In this document: piece after piece, positions 1-7,350 of the stretch
Numbering within the stretch: position 1 is the first letter of the stretch
Layout of the letters: each line of letters begins with the position of its first letter
Origin: Algibacter amylolyticus
Lineage (GTDB): Bacteria; Bacteroidota; Bacteroidia; Flavobacteriales; Flavobacteriaceae
NCBI RefSeq assembly: GCF_014202225.1
Contig: NZ_JACHGE010000010.1
Coordinates: 62,001 to 126,000 of the forward strand
Direction: 5' to 3'
Length of the DNA stretch: 64,000 nucleotides
Position numbers and translations under genes: made by a program
Notes under the pieces: model-generated
Told to the model about the DNA's origin: nothing
What the model saw: only the letters and a program-made list of their open reading frames with translations
Databases searched by the model: none

Positions 1-56
1 ACCGAAAATTACTAAGTGAGCTTTTTATTAAATTGGGAGAGAAAATTAGTGACTAA
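1..56 (+). CDS. C-terminal end of an upstream protein, possibly a small GTPase
   Basis: The third forward frame is open from the window edge to a TAA at 54-56 and ends in LSELFIKLGEKISD. The stop lies 14 bases before the next start codon, so it is probably the previous gene of the same operon. The pattern LFxKLxxxI resembles the last helix of Ras-like GTPases, and the GTPase at 876-1364 ends LFSKLAKELI. A second GTPase is therefore an inference from about 17 residues and cannot be proven here. Confidence 0.45.
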   Translation, partial: RKLLSELFIKLGEKISD

Positions 57-70
57 ACACTACTGCACTA

Positions 71-889
71 ATGAATCAAGATGAAAAACTAAGTATCATT
101 AAAGATATTCTGCTTACAGACGAGCGGGAGTTTACTTCATCTATTGAAAAAAAAATTAAAAGTCTTGAAAAAACTATTAATGAAAAGGAAAAACTTTCTA
201 ATAAAGTAGATCCAATCATTGATGACAAGCTAAACAATTTTATAAAGGAAATTCCTAAAACCTTAGGACCAACCATAACCAAAACTTTAAAGGAAGAAAT
301 TAAAAACTCGCAAGATGCCGTTGTAGAAGCTCTTTTCCCTATTATAGGAAAAATGATAAAGCGCTACATACAGCATGAAATGAAGTTATTATCCGATAAA
401 ATTAATACACAGGTTAATAACACATTTTCTTTTAAAGGTATTTTTAGAAAAGCGAAATCTAAAGCATCTGGTGTTAATGAATCCGATTTAATACTACAAG
501 AACTAAGCAACACTAAAATAGAGCAAGTTATTATTATTGAGAAAGGGTCTGGTATTGTTTTAGCAGAATTTTCTAAAAACAAAACAACAGATGAAGATAT
601 GGTTGCCGGTATGCTAACCGCCATTAAAAGTTTTGTTGAAGATGCCTTTAAAAAAGAAAGCCAGAACTTACAACATATAGATTACGACCTTTACCATATT
701 CATCTCCAAAATTTTTCTTCTTTTTATATTGCAGTGGTTATATCCGGAGCATATAACATTATTTACCAAGACAAATTAGAAGATAAAATACTAGATTTTA
801 CAAGTAAACAAAAAGTGTCAGATATTTTGAATAACAAAGAATTAATAACCCAAAAACTAGAAGATTTCTTTAACAATGATAACATCTAA
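71..889 (+). CDS. Uncharacterised protein, coiled N-terminal half and possible roadblock/longin-like C-terminal half
   Basis: A 272-residue soluble protein with no signal peptide or membrane segment. Residues 1-120 are Lys/Glu-rich and helical, probably coiled coil. From about residue 145 the sequence alternates beta-like and helical stretches (EQVIIIEKGSGIVLAEF, then a helix, then FYIAVVISGAYNIIY). This pattern recalls roadblock or longin-type folds, which often partner Ras-like GTPases, but I do not recognise a named family. The 3' end overlaps the following GTPase gene by 14 bases, so translation is probably coupled. I infer that it is a scaffold or regulator of that GTPase. Confidence 0.8.
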   Translation: MNQDEKLSIIKDILLTDEREFTSSIEKKIKSLEKTINEKEKLSNKVDPIIDDKLNNFIKEIPKTLGPTITKTLKEEIKNSQDAVVEALFPIIGKMIKRYIQHEMKLLSDKINTQVNNTFSFKGIFRKAKSKASGVNESDLILQELSNTKIEQVIIIEKGSGIVLAEFSKNKTTDEDMVAGMLTAIKSFVEDAFKKESQNLQHIDYDLYHIHLQNFSSFYIAVVISGAYNIIYQDKLEDKILDFTSKQKVSDILNNKELITQKLEDFFNNDNI

Positions 890-1364
890 AAAAATTGTTT
901 TAATAGGTCATTTTGGGGTAGGAAAAACATCTTTAATTAGACGTTTTGTTGAAAACACATTCTCCGAAGATTATAAAGTTACTATAGGTGTTCATATTTC
1001 TAAAAAAACTATAGAAATAGCTGAAGACGAATCTGTTTCCTTTATTATCTGGGATTTAGAAGGGCAAGATGATATTAAAAAAACTAGAGTATCATACCTA
1101 CTTGGTACACATGCCTTTATTTATGTTTTTGACCTGTCTAGACCATCGACCTTTGAAAACTTAAAAAATGAAGTTAATTACCTGCATGAAAATTACTCAA
1201 AGACTCCCCTAAAAGTTGTAGGAAATAAAGTAGATTTAGTTAATAAAGAATATTTAGCGCAATACAACGATAAATTTGATGATTTGGTCGATTTGTTTGT
1301 AAGTGCTAAAAATGGTAGTAGGGTTGAATCTCTTTTTTCTAAATTAGCTAAAGAGTTAATTTAA
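876..1364 (+). CDS. Small Ras/Rab-like GTPase
   Basis: This 162-residue protein is the length of a bare Ras-fold GTPase domain. It shows the P-loop GHFGVGKTS near residue 11, a switch I threonine in the KVTIGV stretch, the G3 motif WDLEGQD (DxxGQ), the G4 motif NKVD and a G5-like SAK. No C-terminal lipidation cysteine is visible. The G3 motif reads DLEGQ rather than the eukaryotic DTAGQ. It starts inside the preceding gene and lies 5 bases before a histidine kinase, so the three are almost surely one operon. Bacterial members include MglA and Rab-like proteins; the target here is unknown. Confidence 0.93.
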   Translation: MITSKKIVLIGHFGVGKTSLIRRFVENTFSEDYKVTIGVHISKKTIEIAEDESVSFIIWDLEGQDDIKKTRVSYLLGTHAFIYVFDLSRPSTFENLKNEVNYLHENYSKTPLKVVGNKVDLVNKEYLAQYNDKFDDLVDLFVSAKNGSRVESLFSKLAKELI

Positions 1365-1369
1365 GGGCC

Positions 1370-2884
1370 ATGCTAGAAGGGTATAAAAAAAAATATCACC
1401 AGAACAATTTTCAATACATTTTAGTAGATGATTTTGGCGCTGTCCTAGAAACGGATAATAATCTTTTTACGGTGCAACCCAAATCGCTTTTACAAGAGTG
1501 CCACCCGTTTTTTGAAATATTAAGCGGTTTACTTCAAGTGAATGATGAAACTTTTGAGTTTTCATGTATTAATCTCGATTTCGAGAATGAAATTCTTATT
1601 GCTGATATTACTATTATTTCTCAAAACAAAAACGAAAACCTTGTTATTTTAGAGAATTTAACAAAACACTATAACAATTACCAACTTACTGCCCAAACTA
1701 GAAACGAATCCATTATAAACTCTCAGGTTTTAGAGTTAAAAAACGAGTATTTGCTAGAAAAAGAGACCTTTAAAAACAACTTTATAGCAAACTTTAGCCA
1801 TCAACTAAGAAATCCTATAACGGCGTCCATTATTTTTAGCGATTTACTTATTAATAGTAATTTGAGTGCCGATCAAAAAAACTACTTGGATATCATTCAA
1901 TCTGCAAATAAAGATTTAAAAACTAGAATTGAAGATATTCTAGATATTTCGAAAATTGAATCTGGTAAATTAAGCTTAAACGAGAAAGTTTTCGACTTTA
2001 GTAAACTGTTAAATGATATTATTGCAGGCTATAAAATTTTGGCTAATAATAAAGGATTAGAATTTAATTTCAACCTAGAAGAAGGGCTTCCAGAATACGT
2101 TAAAGCAGACCAATATAGATTAAAACAAATTATTGCTAATTTAATTACCAATGCTATTAATAACACGCATGCAGGAAGCATCACTTTAAATGTGTCGTTA
2201 AATTATGTTCGTGCTAAAAAGGCTAATATTCACTTTGAAGTTATAGATACTGGTATTGGTATTGAGGCCTCAAAAATCGACACTATTTTTGAAAGATTTA
2301 CCAAATTAGATGCTGCAGCTCGTAACGATAAGCGTATTGGTTTAGGCCTATCTATTGTAAAGTATTTAATTTCTGAAATGCAAGGCAACATTAATGTTGA
2401 GAGTGAAGTTAATGCAGGATCAAAATTTATATTCAACCTTAGTTTTAAGCTTTCAAATCACAACGAAAGCATAAAAGAAGAATTAATAAAATACCAAGTA
2501 CCTAAATTAAACAAGAAGTATCATATTTTACTTGTAGAAGATTCAGAATTAATACAACTTACTATTTTAAAAATACTAGCTGCAACTGGTCATTTTTACA
2601 TTAATATTATTTCTAAAGGTGAAGAATTGGTATCAAATATTATTAATAAAGATGTCGATTTAATTTTATTAGCTAATACCATTCAAGATTTTTCTGCAAT
2701 AGACTTAGCTGCTTCGGTTAGAAATCTTTCAAGGGAATATAAAAAGACACCTATTATTGTTTTATCTACACAAGCCTTTAAAGAAGATTTAAAAAGCTTT
2801 AAACGGGCCAAAATAAATGATGTTGTTACTAAACCTTTTGACGAAACCATTTTATTAGAAAAAATCTACAATAACCTTAAATAA
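1370..2884 (+). CDS. Soluble hybrid histidine kinase with a degenerate receiver domain
   Basis: The N-terminal 120 residues look like a PAS-type sensor with no membrane segment. A HisKA helix follows with the phospho-acceptor His at about residue 144 (FSHQLRNP), then an HATPase domain with N box (LITNAIN), G1 (DTGIGI) and G2 (GLGLSIV). Residues 383-504 form a receiver-like domain. It keeps the acidic pair (VEDSE), the Ser of VLST and the Lys of TKPF, but the position expected to hold the phospho-Asp (DLILLA) is Ala435. Phosphorelay through this receiver therefore looks impossible, and it may act as a binding module. The operon context suggests coupling to the small GTPase. Confidence 0.92.
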   Translation: MLEGYKKKYHQNNFQYILVDDFGAVLETDNNLFTVQPKSLLQECHPFFEILSGLLQVNDETFEFSCINLDFENEILIADITIISQNKNENLVILENLTKHYNNYQLTAQTRNESIINSQVLELKNEYLLEKETFKNNFIANFSHQLRNPITASIIFSDLLINSNLSADQKNYLDIIQSANKDLKTRIEDILDISKIESGKLSLNEKVFDFSKLLNDIIAGYKILANNKGLEFNFNLEEGLPEYVKADQYRLKQIIANLITNAINNTHAGSITLNVSLNYVRAKKANIHFEVIDTGIGIEASKIDTIFERFTKLDAAARNDKRIGLGLSIVKYLISEMQGNINVESEVNAGSKFIFNLSFKLSNHNESIKEELIKYQVPKLNKKYHILLVEDSELIQLTILKILAATGHFYINIISKGEELVSNIINKDVDLILLANTIQDFSAIDLAASVRNLSREYKKTPIIVLSTQAFKEDLKSFKRAKINDVVTKPFDETILLEKIYNNLK

Positions 2885-2904
2885 CCCAAATATTATTTTG
2901 GCGT

Positions 2905-3495
2905 TTAAAGGCGTAACTTTTTGTAATCTTCAGGCGTATCAACATCAAACAATATAGTTTTAGAATTCGGTGTTAAACCAATTACGCTTTTATAATTTTT
3001 AATTAAAAATAATTTAGCTCCCTTATCGCCTTTCAACGCTATAAGCTCATCGTAATACAAAGCTGGAAATAATGCAGGAACGCCTTTTCCATTCTCATAA
3101 TTTGATGCCACTATTTTTCCTTTGTTATTTTTAAAACAGTCAATAATTTCATTAATATAGTTTGATTCTACCTGCGGTTGGTCCGCCAGTAAAAACAAAA
3201 CACCTTCCGGCAAACGCTTTAGCGTTTTAAGATAACTAACAGCTACAGATATACTAGAACTTAAACCGAGTTCCCATTTTGGGTTATTAATAATTGTAAC
3301 ATTACTACACGTCAATGCCTTTTTTAAAACTTGTGCATGAGCTCCAAGCACACAGCTTACATGACTAGCATCTGAAGCTAAAGTTTGCTTAATAACATAC
3401 TGTAATAAGGTTGAGTTTTTATAAGGGAGTAATTGCTTTATACCACCCATTCTAGAACCTTGTCCTGCTGCCAATATTACCACTGCAATATCCAT
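2905..3495 (-). CDS. MobA/MocA-like nucleotidyltransferase
   Basis: A 196-residue NTP-transferase with the N-terminal signature LAAGQGSRMG followed by K-x-LLPY, the nucleotide-binding pattern of molybdenum cofactor cytidylyl/guanylyltransferases. LLADQP, the metal-binding Asp loop, lies near residue 107. Family members attach CMP or GMP to molybdopterin for molybdo-hydroxylases. The start codon shares a base with the stop of the upstream XdhC-family gene (TAATG), so the two are translationally coupled. No molybdoenzyme is present in the window. Cytidylyl versus guanylyl specificity cannot be told from sequence alone. Confidence 0.9.
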   Translation of the reverse strand: MDIAVVILAAGQGSRMGGIKQLLPYKNSTLLQYVIKQTLASDASHVSCVLGAHAQVLKKALTCSNVTIINNPKWELGLSSSISVAVSYLKTLKRLPEGVLFLLADQPQVESNYINEIIDCFKNNKGKIVASNYENGKGVPALFPALYYDELIALKGDKGAKLFLIKNYKSVIGLTPNSKTILFDVDTPEDYKKLRL

Positions 3496-4523
3496 TACAA
3501 CTGGGTATGTATTTTACCAGATATGGTTTTAAGGCTAGTTGCCTTTTTATTTCTAATGGTAGCTAAAATTTCAGATAAAATAGATATTGAAATTTCCTCT
3601 GGAGTAATAGCACCAATATTTAATCCTGCAGGACTATAAATACTATTTACAAACGTTTCTTTTAATTCTGGGATATATTCGAATAAATCATTTTGAAGTT
3701 GATTACGTCTTTTGGCAGATCCTAAAACACCAATATATGGCAACTTGCAATGTTGCAGTTTCATTAAATAACTTAAATCTTGAGCAAAATTATGAGTCAT
3801 TAAAACAACAGCACTATTTGTATCTAGAGTACTCGTATCAAAATTTTCAGGAGTATTGGAGGTTACCGCAACAGCTCCTGGAAAATCGCTAAGCGTCTTT
3901 GGGTCTTTAATTGAAGATATAACATGTATATCCCAACCCAAAAGCGCTGCTGCTTTACACAGCTTAACAGCATCGTGTTCGCCACCAATAATTAGCAACT
4001 TAAAACAGGGTAATAGAGTTTGCTTAAATACTTTTAATGCATGGTTAACCATTGAAACACGCTTAACAGATGAAAACCTAAATTTTGTATGTTCACTAAA
4101 AGCAAGTACCGAGTAAAAATCACCCTCAACATCATCTTTTTTTTCGTAAAAAGAAGATAGAGTCATAGATTCTCGCGCTTCTAATTTACTTCTAAATATT
4201 GTGTAAAATTCATCTGAAATTTTAAAAGTTTCTAAAAGGATATATAGCACACCTTCGCAACCTAAGCGGTAACGACCATCGTAGGTCATCATTTTAGAAA
4301 CTCCTGTTTTAAAAACAGATTGAGCACCACGCTGTACTTCCTTTTCTACACAACCGCCGCTAACTGCGCCAACCATGGCACCGTTGCTTGACACCAACAT
4401 TCTAACACCAGGCCGCCTATAAGAAGAACCATCCAAATCCACCACCGTAGCAAGAACATTTTTAATGCCTAATACCTGATTTTTTCTAGCTTCTTGGACT
4501 ATAAGTTTTAATTCGTGCGTCAT
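3495..4523 (-). CDS. XdhC/CoxI family molybdoenzyme maturation protein
   Basis: The N-terminal XdhC/CoxI domain has GSSYRRPGVRM near residue 30 and GAVSGGCVE near residue 55. The C-terminal Rossmann-like domain begins around residue 180 with LLIIGGEHDAVKLCKAA. Proteins of this family bind molybdenum cofactor and help insert its sulfurated form into xanthine dehydrogenase-type enzymes. It sits immediately upstream of the MobA-like gene, with a 1-base stop/start overlap. The 342-residue length is typical. The client enzyme must lie elsewhere in the genome. Confidence 0.92.
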   Translation of the reverse strand: MTHELKLIVQEARKNQVLGIKNVLATVVDLDGSSYRRPGVRMLVSSNGAMVGAVSGGCVEKEVQRGAQSVFKTGVSKMMTYDGRYRLGCEGVLYILLETFKISDEFYTIFRSKLEARESMTLSSFYEKKDDVEGDFYSVLAFSEHTKFRFSSVKRVSMVNHALKVFKQTLLPCFKLLIIGGEHDAVKLCKAAALLGWDIHVISSIKDPKTLSDFPGAVAVTSNTPENFDTSTLDTNSAVVLMTHNFAQDLSYLMKLQHCKLPYIGVLGSAKRRNQLQNDLFEYIPELKETFVNSIYSPAGLNIGAITPEEISISILSEILATIRNKKATSLKTISGKIHTQL

Positions 4524-4592
4524 TCAACTAAGATAGAAAAAGAATTTTAATATTAAATAGCTATTTATACCACAGCAACCTAAATCCTTGTT

Positions 4593-4627
4593 AAAAAAAA
4601 AGCTCCAATGTTTAAAACATTGGAGCT
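4593..4627 (-). terminator. Intrinsic terminator after the small coiled-coil membrane protein gene
   Basis: AGCTCCAATGTTT and its exact complement form a stem at 4601-4613 and 4615-4627 with a minimal loop. Read on the minus strand, the stem is followed by a run of T residues (A-run at 4593-4600 on the plus strand). It lies between the end of the gene at 4648 and the start of the xdhC-like gene. Confidence 0.85.
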
Positions 4628-4647
4628 TTTCTAGATGATAGAAATAC

Positions 4648-4920
4648 TTAACTTACTTTTTGCTTTTCTTTCATCTTTTTTAACAACATTAACTCATGTT
4701 GAATCTCTTCTTTTCTTTCATTAAATTTTCTTACGCGCTCGTCGATTAACTCTTGATTTTTAATTCGAGCTTGACGCCTAAGCTGTGCTTTTTCTAACTC
4801 TTTCTGTTGTTGTTTTTTCTGGTTCATTTTCTCTCTGGCTACAGAAAGATATGAAAAACCATAAATACTTAAAAACAGTAGTGCTATCAGTCCTAATATG
4901 ATATAACCGTTTTCCATCAC
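4648..4920 (-). CDS. Small membrane protein with a charged coiled-coil tail
   Basis: Ninety residues. A single hydrophobic helix occupies about residues 5-27 (ILGLIALLFLSIYGFSYL) and is followed by a tail very rich in Lys, Glu, Gln and Arg, predicted to be a continuous coiled coil. No family is recognised. The gene stands alone, with a strong terminator directly downstream. An overlapping open frame at 4778-5056 is less convincing, because only this frame ends properly before the terminator and has a membrane-anchor composition. Confidence 0.7.
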   Translation of the reverse strand: MMENGYIILGLIALLFLSIYGFSYLSVAREKMNQKKQQQKELEKAQLRRQARIKNQELIDERVRKFNERKEEIQHELMLLKKMKEKQKVS

Positions 4921-5086
4921 TTGAATATTTTAAATTGCTATTAATACTAAAAAGGTAAACTTTATTTAAAATTACACAATTATATATTTTTGTGAAAATT
5001 AAAAAGATAAAGTACTCAAAAAATAGTTGAAAGAGCAAAACACCGACGAAATACACCTTGTTTACACGCTATTAAGGCTTGGTTTA

Positions 5087-5479
5087 CTATTTATTTACCG
5101 TGTTATTTATCTTACTCCAATGACTAATTCCGCCTTCCAATTCGTAAATATTTTTAAAACCTAAGGCTTTAAAAGCAGCAACACTTTTTGCACTTCGTTT
5201 ACCAGAACGACAATAAATAAAAACGGACTTACTAGTATCTAATACCGCAATAGATTTTTTAAATTCATCCGATTTAAAATCAAAATTTAAAGCGTTATCA
5301 ATATGTCCTGTATTAAACTCGTTTGCAGTTCTAACATCTATTAATTGAACTGGTTTTTGATTTAAAGAATCTTGAAATACTTGTGGTGTTAATTTAATAG
5401 AATTGGCACCTGGTTGCGATTGGCAACAAGTAAAAATTAGACTTAAAACAAAAAGTTTAAGTATTAAAAATTGCTTCAT
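5087..5479 (-). CDS. Rhodanese-like lipoprotein
   Basis: The N-terminal 20 residues are a lipoprotein signal with a lipobox ending in Cys (LIFTCC). A single rhodanese domain follows, including IDVRTANEF and the active-site loop CRSGKRS with its catalytic Cys around residue 89. Rhodaneses transfer sulfane sulfur or bind persulfides; this copy would act in the periplasm or at a membrane surface. It lies 15 bases downstream of a cytoplasmic rhodanese gene, so the two probably form an operon. Confidence 0.9.
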   Translation of the reverse strand: MKQFLILKLFVLSLIFTCCQSQPGANSIKLTPQVFQDSLNQKPVQLIDVRTANEFNTGHIDNALNFDFKSDEFKKSIAVLDTSKSVFIYCRSGKRSAKSVAAFKALGFKNIYELEGGISHWSKINNTVNK

Positions 5480-5494
5480 AAAACCAACAATATA

Positions 5495-5809
5495 TTACAA
5501 ATCAACTACATCGCCAGTCCATTCCAACATACCACCTTCAAGGTTATATGCATTTTCAAAACCTAGTTGCTCCATAATTTGACATGCTTGTCCGCTTCTA
5601 TTTCCAGAACGACAGTACACGTAGTAATTTTTGCTTTTATCAAGGTCTTCGATTTCGTTAATAAATTCCTGACCTTTATAAATATCTATATGAATGGCGT
5701 TTTCAATAATTCCATCAGCCACTTCGGCGTCCGTTCTTACATCCAGCACAACAGCATTATCATCTTTTGCTAATTGCTCTACCCATTCTTCTTGTGTTAA
5801 ATCTTCCAT
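5495..5809 (-). CDS. Single-domain cytoplasmic rhodanese
   Basis: A 104-residue stand-alone rhodanese with LDVRTDAEV, the active-site loop CRSGNRS (catalytic Cys near residue 70) and the closing LEGGMLEW motif. It has no signal peptide, in contrast to the exported rhodanese directly downstream. A minus-strand TAnnTTTG element lies about 26 bases upstream. The sulfur donor and acceptor are not evident from context. Confidence 0.92.
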   Translation of the reverse strand: MEDLTQEEWVEQLAKDDNAVVLDVRTDAEVADGIIENAIHIDIYKGQEFINEIEDLDKSKNYYVYCRSGNRSGQACQIMEQLGFENAYNLEGGMLEWTGDVVDL

Positions 5810-5834
5810 GTTTTATTTAAATATTGATGTTATA

Positions 5835-5842
5835 CAAAATTA
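5835..5842 (-). promoter_or_regulatory. -7 element TAATTTTG of the rhodanese operon
   Basis: The complement of 5835-5842 reads TAATTTTG, matching the TAnnTTTG consensus of the Bacteroidota primary sigma factor. It is 26 bases ahead of the ATG at 5809. No clear -33 TTTG is visible. Confidence 0.6.
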
Positions 5843-5862
5843 ATATAACTAAACGTATAGAC

Positions 5863-5894
5863 GAAAAAAAATCCGAAGTATTACACTTCGGATT
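5863..5894 (-). terminator. Intrinsic terminator of the thioredoxin-fold gene pair
   Basis: AATCCGAAGT at 5870-5879 pairs with ACTTCGGATT at 5885-5894 around a 5-base loop. On the minus strand the stem runs into a T-tract (5863-5871), ending transcription that comes from 7086. Confidence 0.85.
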
Positions 5895-5914
5895 CCTTTT
5901 AAAATTAGTATTCA

Positions 5915-6532
5915 TTATACTTTAATTCCACAACCAATAGCTTTCGTTACTTTTTGCTCAACGTCTTTACCATCTAACAAGGCATCAACTGCGTTTTCAA
6001 CAAACTTTACTTTTACTGCCGATGCATCACTATGGTTATCATCAATAGCGCCAATATACTTTACTACATTACCTTTATTAGTTTTCTCGAGCACATAAAT
6101 ATGTGGTGTTTTAGTAGCTCCAAATTTTGGATATACATGTTGACCTTCATCCATTAAATAAGGAAACGTAAAGCCCTTCTCTTCTGCACTTTTTTTCATT
6201 GCTGGTAAAGCATCTCCGGGTTTTGTCTTTGGGTTATTTGGCATAATAGCTATTACAGGATAGCCTTTAGGTGCATATTTTTCATTTAAGGCTTGTATCC
6301 TGTCTTCATACATCACTGCAAATGGGCAAGTGTTACAAGTAAAAGTTACTATAAAGCCTTTAGCATCTTTATAATCTGCCAAAGACACCATATTTCCATC
6401 AATATTTTTCAACGAAAAATCTTTGGCTACATCACCAATACCATAACCATTACTAGTTGTATTGTTTAAAGTAAATGCACTTATAAAAAGCACAAGAATT
6501 GCTGCCGGAACTAATTTTATTAACTTTTTCAT
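5915..6532 (-). CDS. Exported thioredoxin/peroxiredoxin-like protein
   Basis: A signal peptide spans roughly residues 1-25. The AhpC/TSA-type thioredoxin fold contains FTCNTCPF, a CxxC redox pair around residue 70, and a conserved cis-Pro region (TKTPHIYVL). The CNTCPF signature is typical of a subfamily annotated only as thioredoxin family proteins in Bacteroidota. It follows the TlpA-like gene by 8 bases in the same direction, so both probably serve extracytoplasmic thiol chemistry. The specific substrate is unknown. Confidence 0.9.
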   Translation of the reverse strand: MKKLIKLVPAAILVLFISAFTLNNTTSNGYGIGDVAKDFSLKNIDGNMVSLADYKDAKGFIVTFTCNTCPFAVMYEDRIQALNEKYAPKGYPVIAIMPNNPKTKPGDALPAMKKSAEEKGFTFPYLMDEGQHVYPKFGATKTPHIYVLEKTNKGNVVKYIGAIDDNHSDASAVKVKFVENAVDALLDGKDVEQKVTKAIGCGIKV

Positions 6533-6540
6533 ATTATATC

Positions 6541-7086
6541 TTAATTTAAAAATTGATTAACTTCTTTATCTAATTCTTCGTAGTTAAACGATTGCTCATA
6601 AAACTTACTAGTTTCATTCTTATAAATAACCGTTGCAGGAATGGAACCAGACCAACTTTCATCCACCTTAGGAATCCAAGTATTCATGTCGGGATCATCC
6701 AAAACAATAACTTTCGATTTTAAAGCTTTCTCTTTAATAAAAGGCTTCAGTTTTTTATCATACATATGCGGAAAATCTAAACTCACCAAAATCACCTCAA
6801 CATTTTTATTCTTGTATTCCGTATTTAACTTTTCAAAATAAGGCAACTCCTTAACACATGGTGCGCACCAAGTGGCCCAAAAATTAACGACATAAATTTT
6901 ATTGTCTTTTTTATTTAAAAATTTTTCAAAACCTGCAAAATCATAAATTTCAAGTTCAACATCGGCAGTGTTTACTGTATGGCTTGCAACGTCCTTGGTA
7001 ATTTCTTCATTTACCGGAGTTGTTTTACTATTTTCCTTGCAACCTGTCATTAAAAGAATGACAATAATTAATACGTTTAGCTTCAT
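6541..7086 (-). CDS. TlpA-like thioredoxin lipoprotein
   Basis: The lipobox LLMTGC places the lipidated Cys at residue 16. The thioredoxin fold carries the active site WATWCAPC near residues 69-76 and the cis-Pro region SIPATVIY. TlpA/ResA relatives reduce disulfides outside the cytoplasm, for example in cytochrome c maturation. It is the first gene of a two-gene operon with the exported thioredoxin-fold protein and diverges from the trp leader. Confidence 0.92.
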   Translation of the reverse strand: MKLNVLIIVILLMTGCKENSKTTPVNEEITKDVASHTVNTADVELEIYDFAGFEKFLNKKDNKIYVVNFWATWCAPCVKELPYFEKLNTEYKNKNVEVILVSLDFPHMYDKKLKPFIKEKALKSKVIVLDDPDMNTWIPKVDESWSGSIPATVIYKNETSKFYEQSFNYEELDKEVNQFLN

Positions 7087-7161
7087 AAGTATAAAATTAA
7101 TTAATACTTCTTTGCATTTCTTCTAGTTTAACAAACTTTTATGTAAAAAACGATTCAAAGT

Positions 7162-7193
7162 TTTGTGTAAAACTATTTTCATCTTTATATTTG
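7162..7193 (+). promoter_or_regulatory. Promoter of the tryptophan operon
   Basis: TTTG at 7162-7165 and TATATTTG at 7186-7193 are separated by 20 bases, an excellent fit to the Bacteroidota -33/-7 promoter. Transcription should begin about 7200, a dozen bases before the leader peptide start. Confidence 0.8.
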
Positions 7194-7212
7194 AACCAAT
7201 TAAAACAAAAAA

Positions 7213-7260
7213 ATGAACTCAATTTTAAATAATACTTGGTGGTGGTGCTTTCGAAACTAA
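7213..7260 (+). CDS. trpL: trp operon leader peptide with three consecutive Trp codons
   Basis: A 15-codon frame encodes MNSILNNTWWWCFRN and stops at TAA 7258-7260. The codons at 7237-7245 are TGG TGG TGG. Trp is rare, so three in a row directly between a strong promoter and a terminator hairpin is the hallmark of a ribosome-mediated attenuation leader. When charged tRNA-Trp is scarce the ribosome should stall here and stop the downstream hairpin from forming. The frame is too short for routine gene finders. Confidence 0.9.
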   Translation: MNSILNNTWWWCFRN

Positions 7261-7305
7261 TCTTCGTGAAGTAAATCCCTAGTATATTTAAAAATTAAAA
7301 TATTC

Positions 7306-7338
7306 AAAAGGCTTGTCATTCACGACAAGCCTTTTTTT
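7306..7338 (+). terminator. trp attenuator terminator
   Basis: A perfect 12-base stem, AAAAGGCTTGTC (7306-7317) with GACAAGCCTTTT (7324-7335), has a 6-base loop and continues into T residues to 7338. It lies between the Trp-codon leader and trpE, 13 bases before the trpE ATG. Readthrough would be the regulated step. I could not identify the antiterminator pairing with certainty. Confidence 0.88.
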
Positions 7339-7350
7339 ATATAAAAACAA

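Noticed and set aside
4778-5056. Open frame overlapping the small membrane protein
   Set aside because: It overlaps a more plausible gene on the same strand in another frame and runs through AT-rich intergenic sequence.
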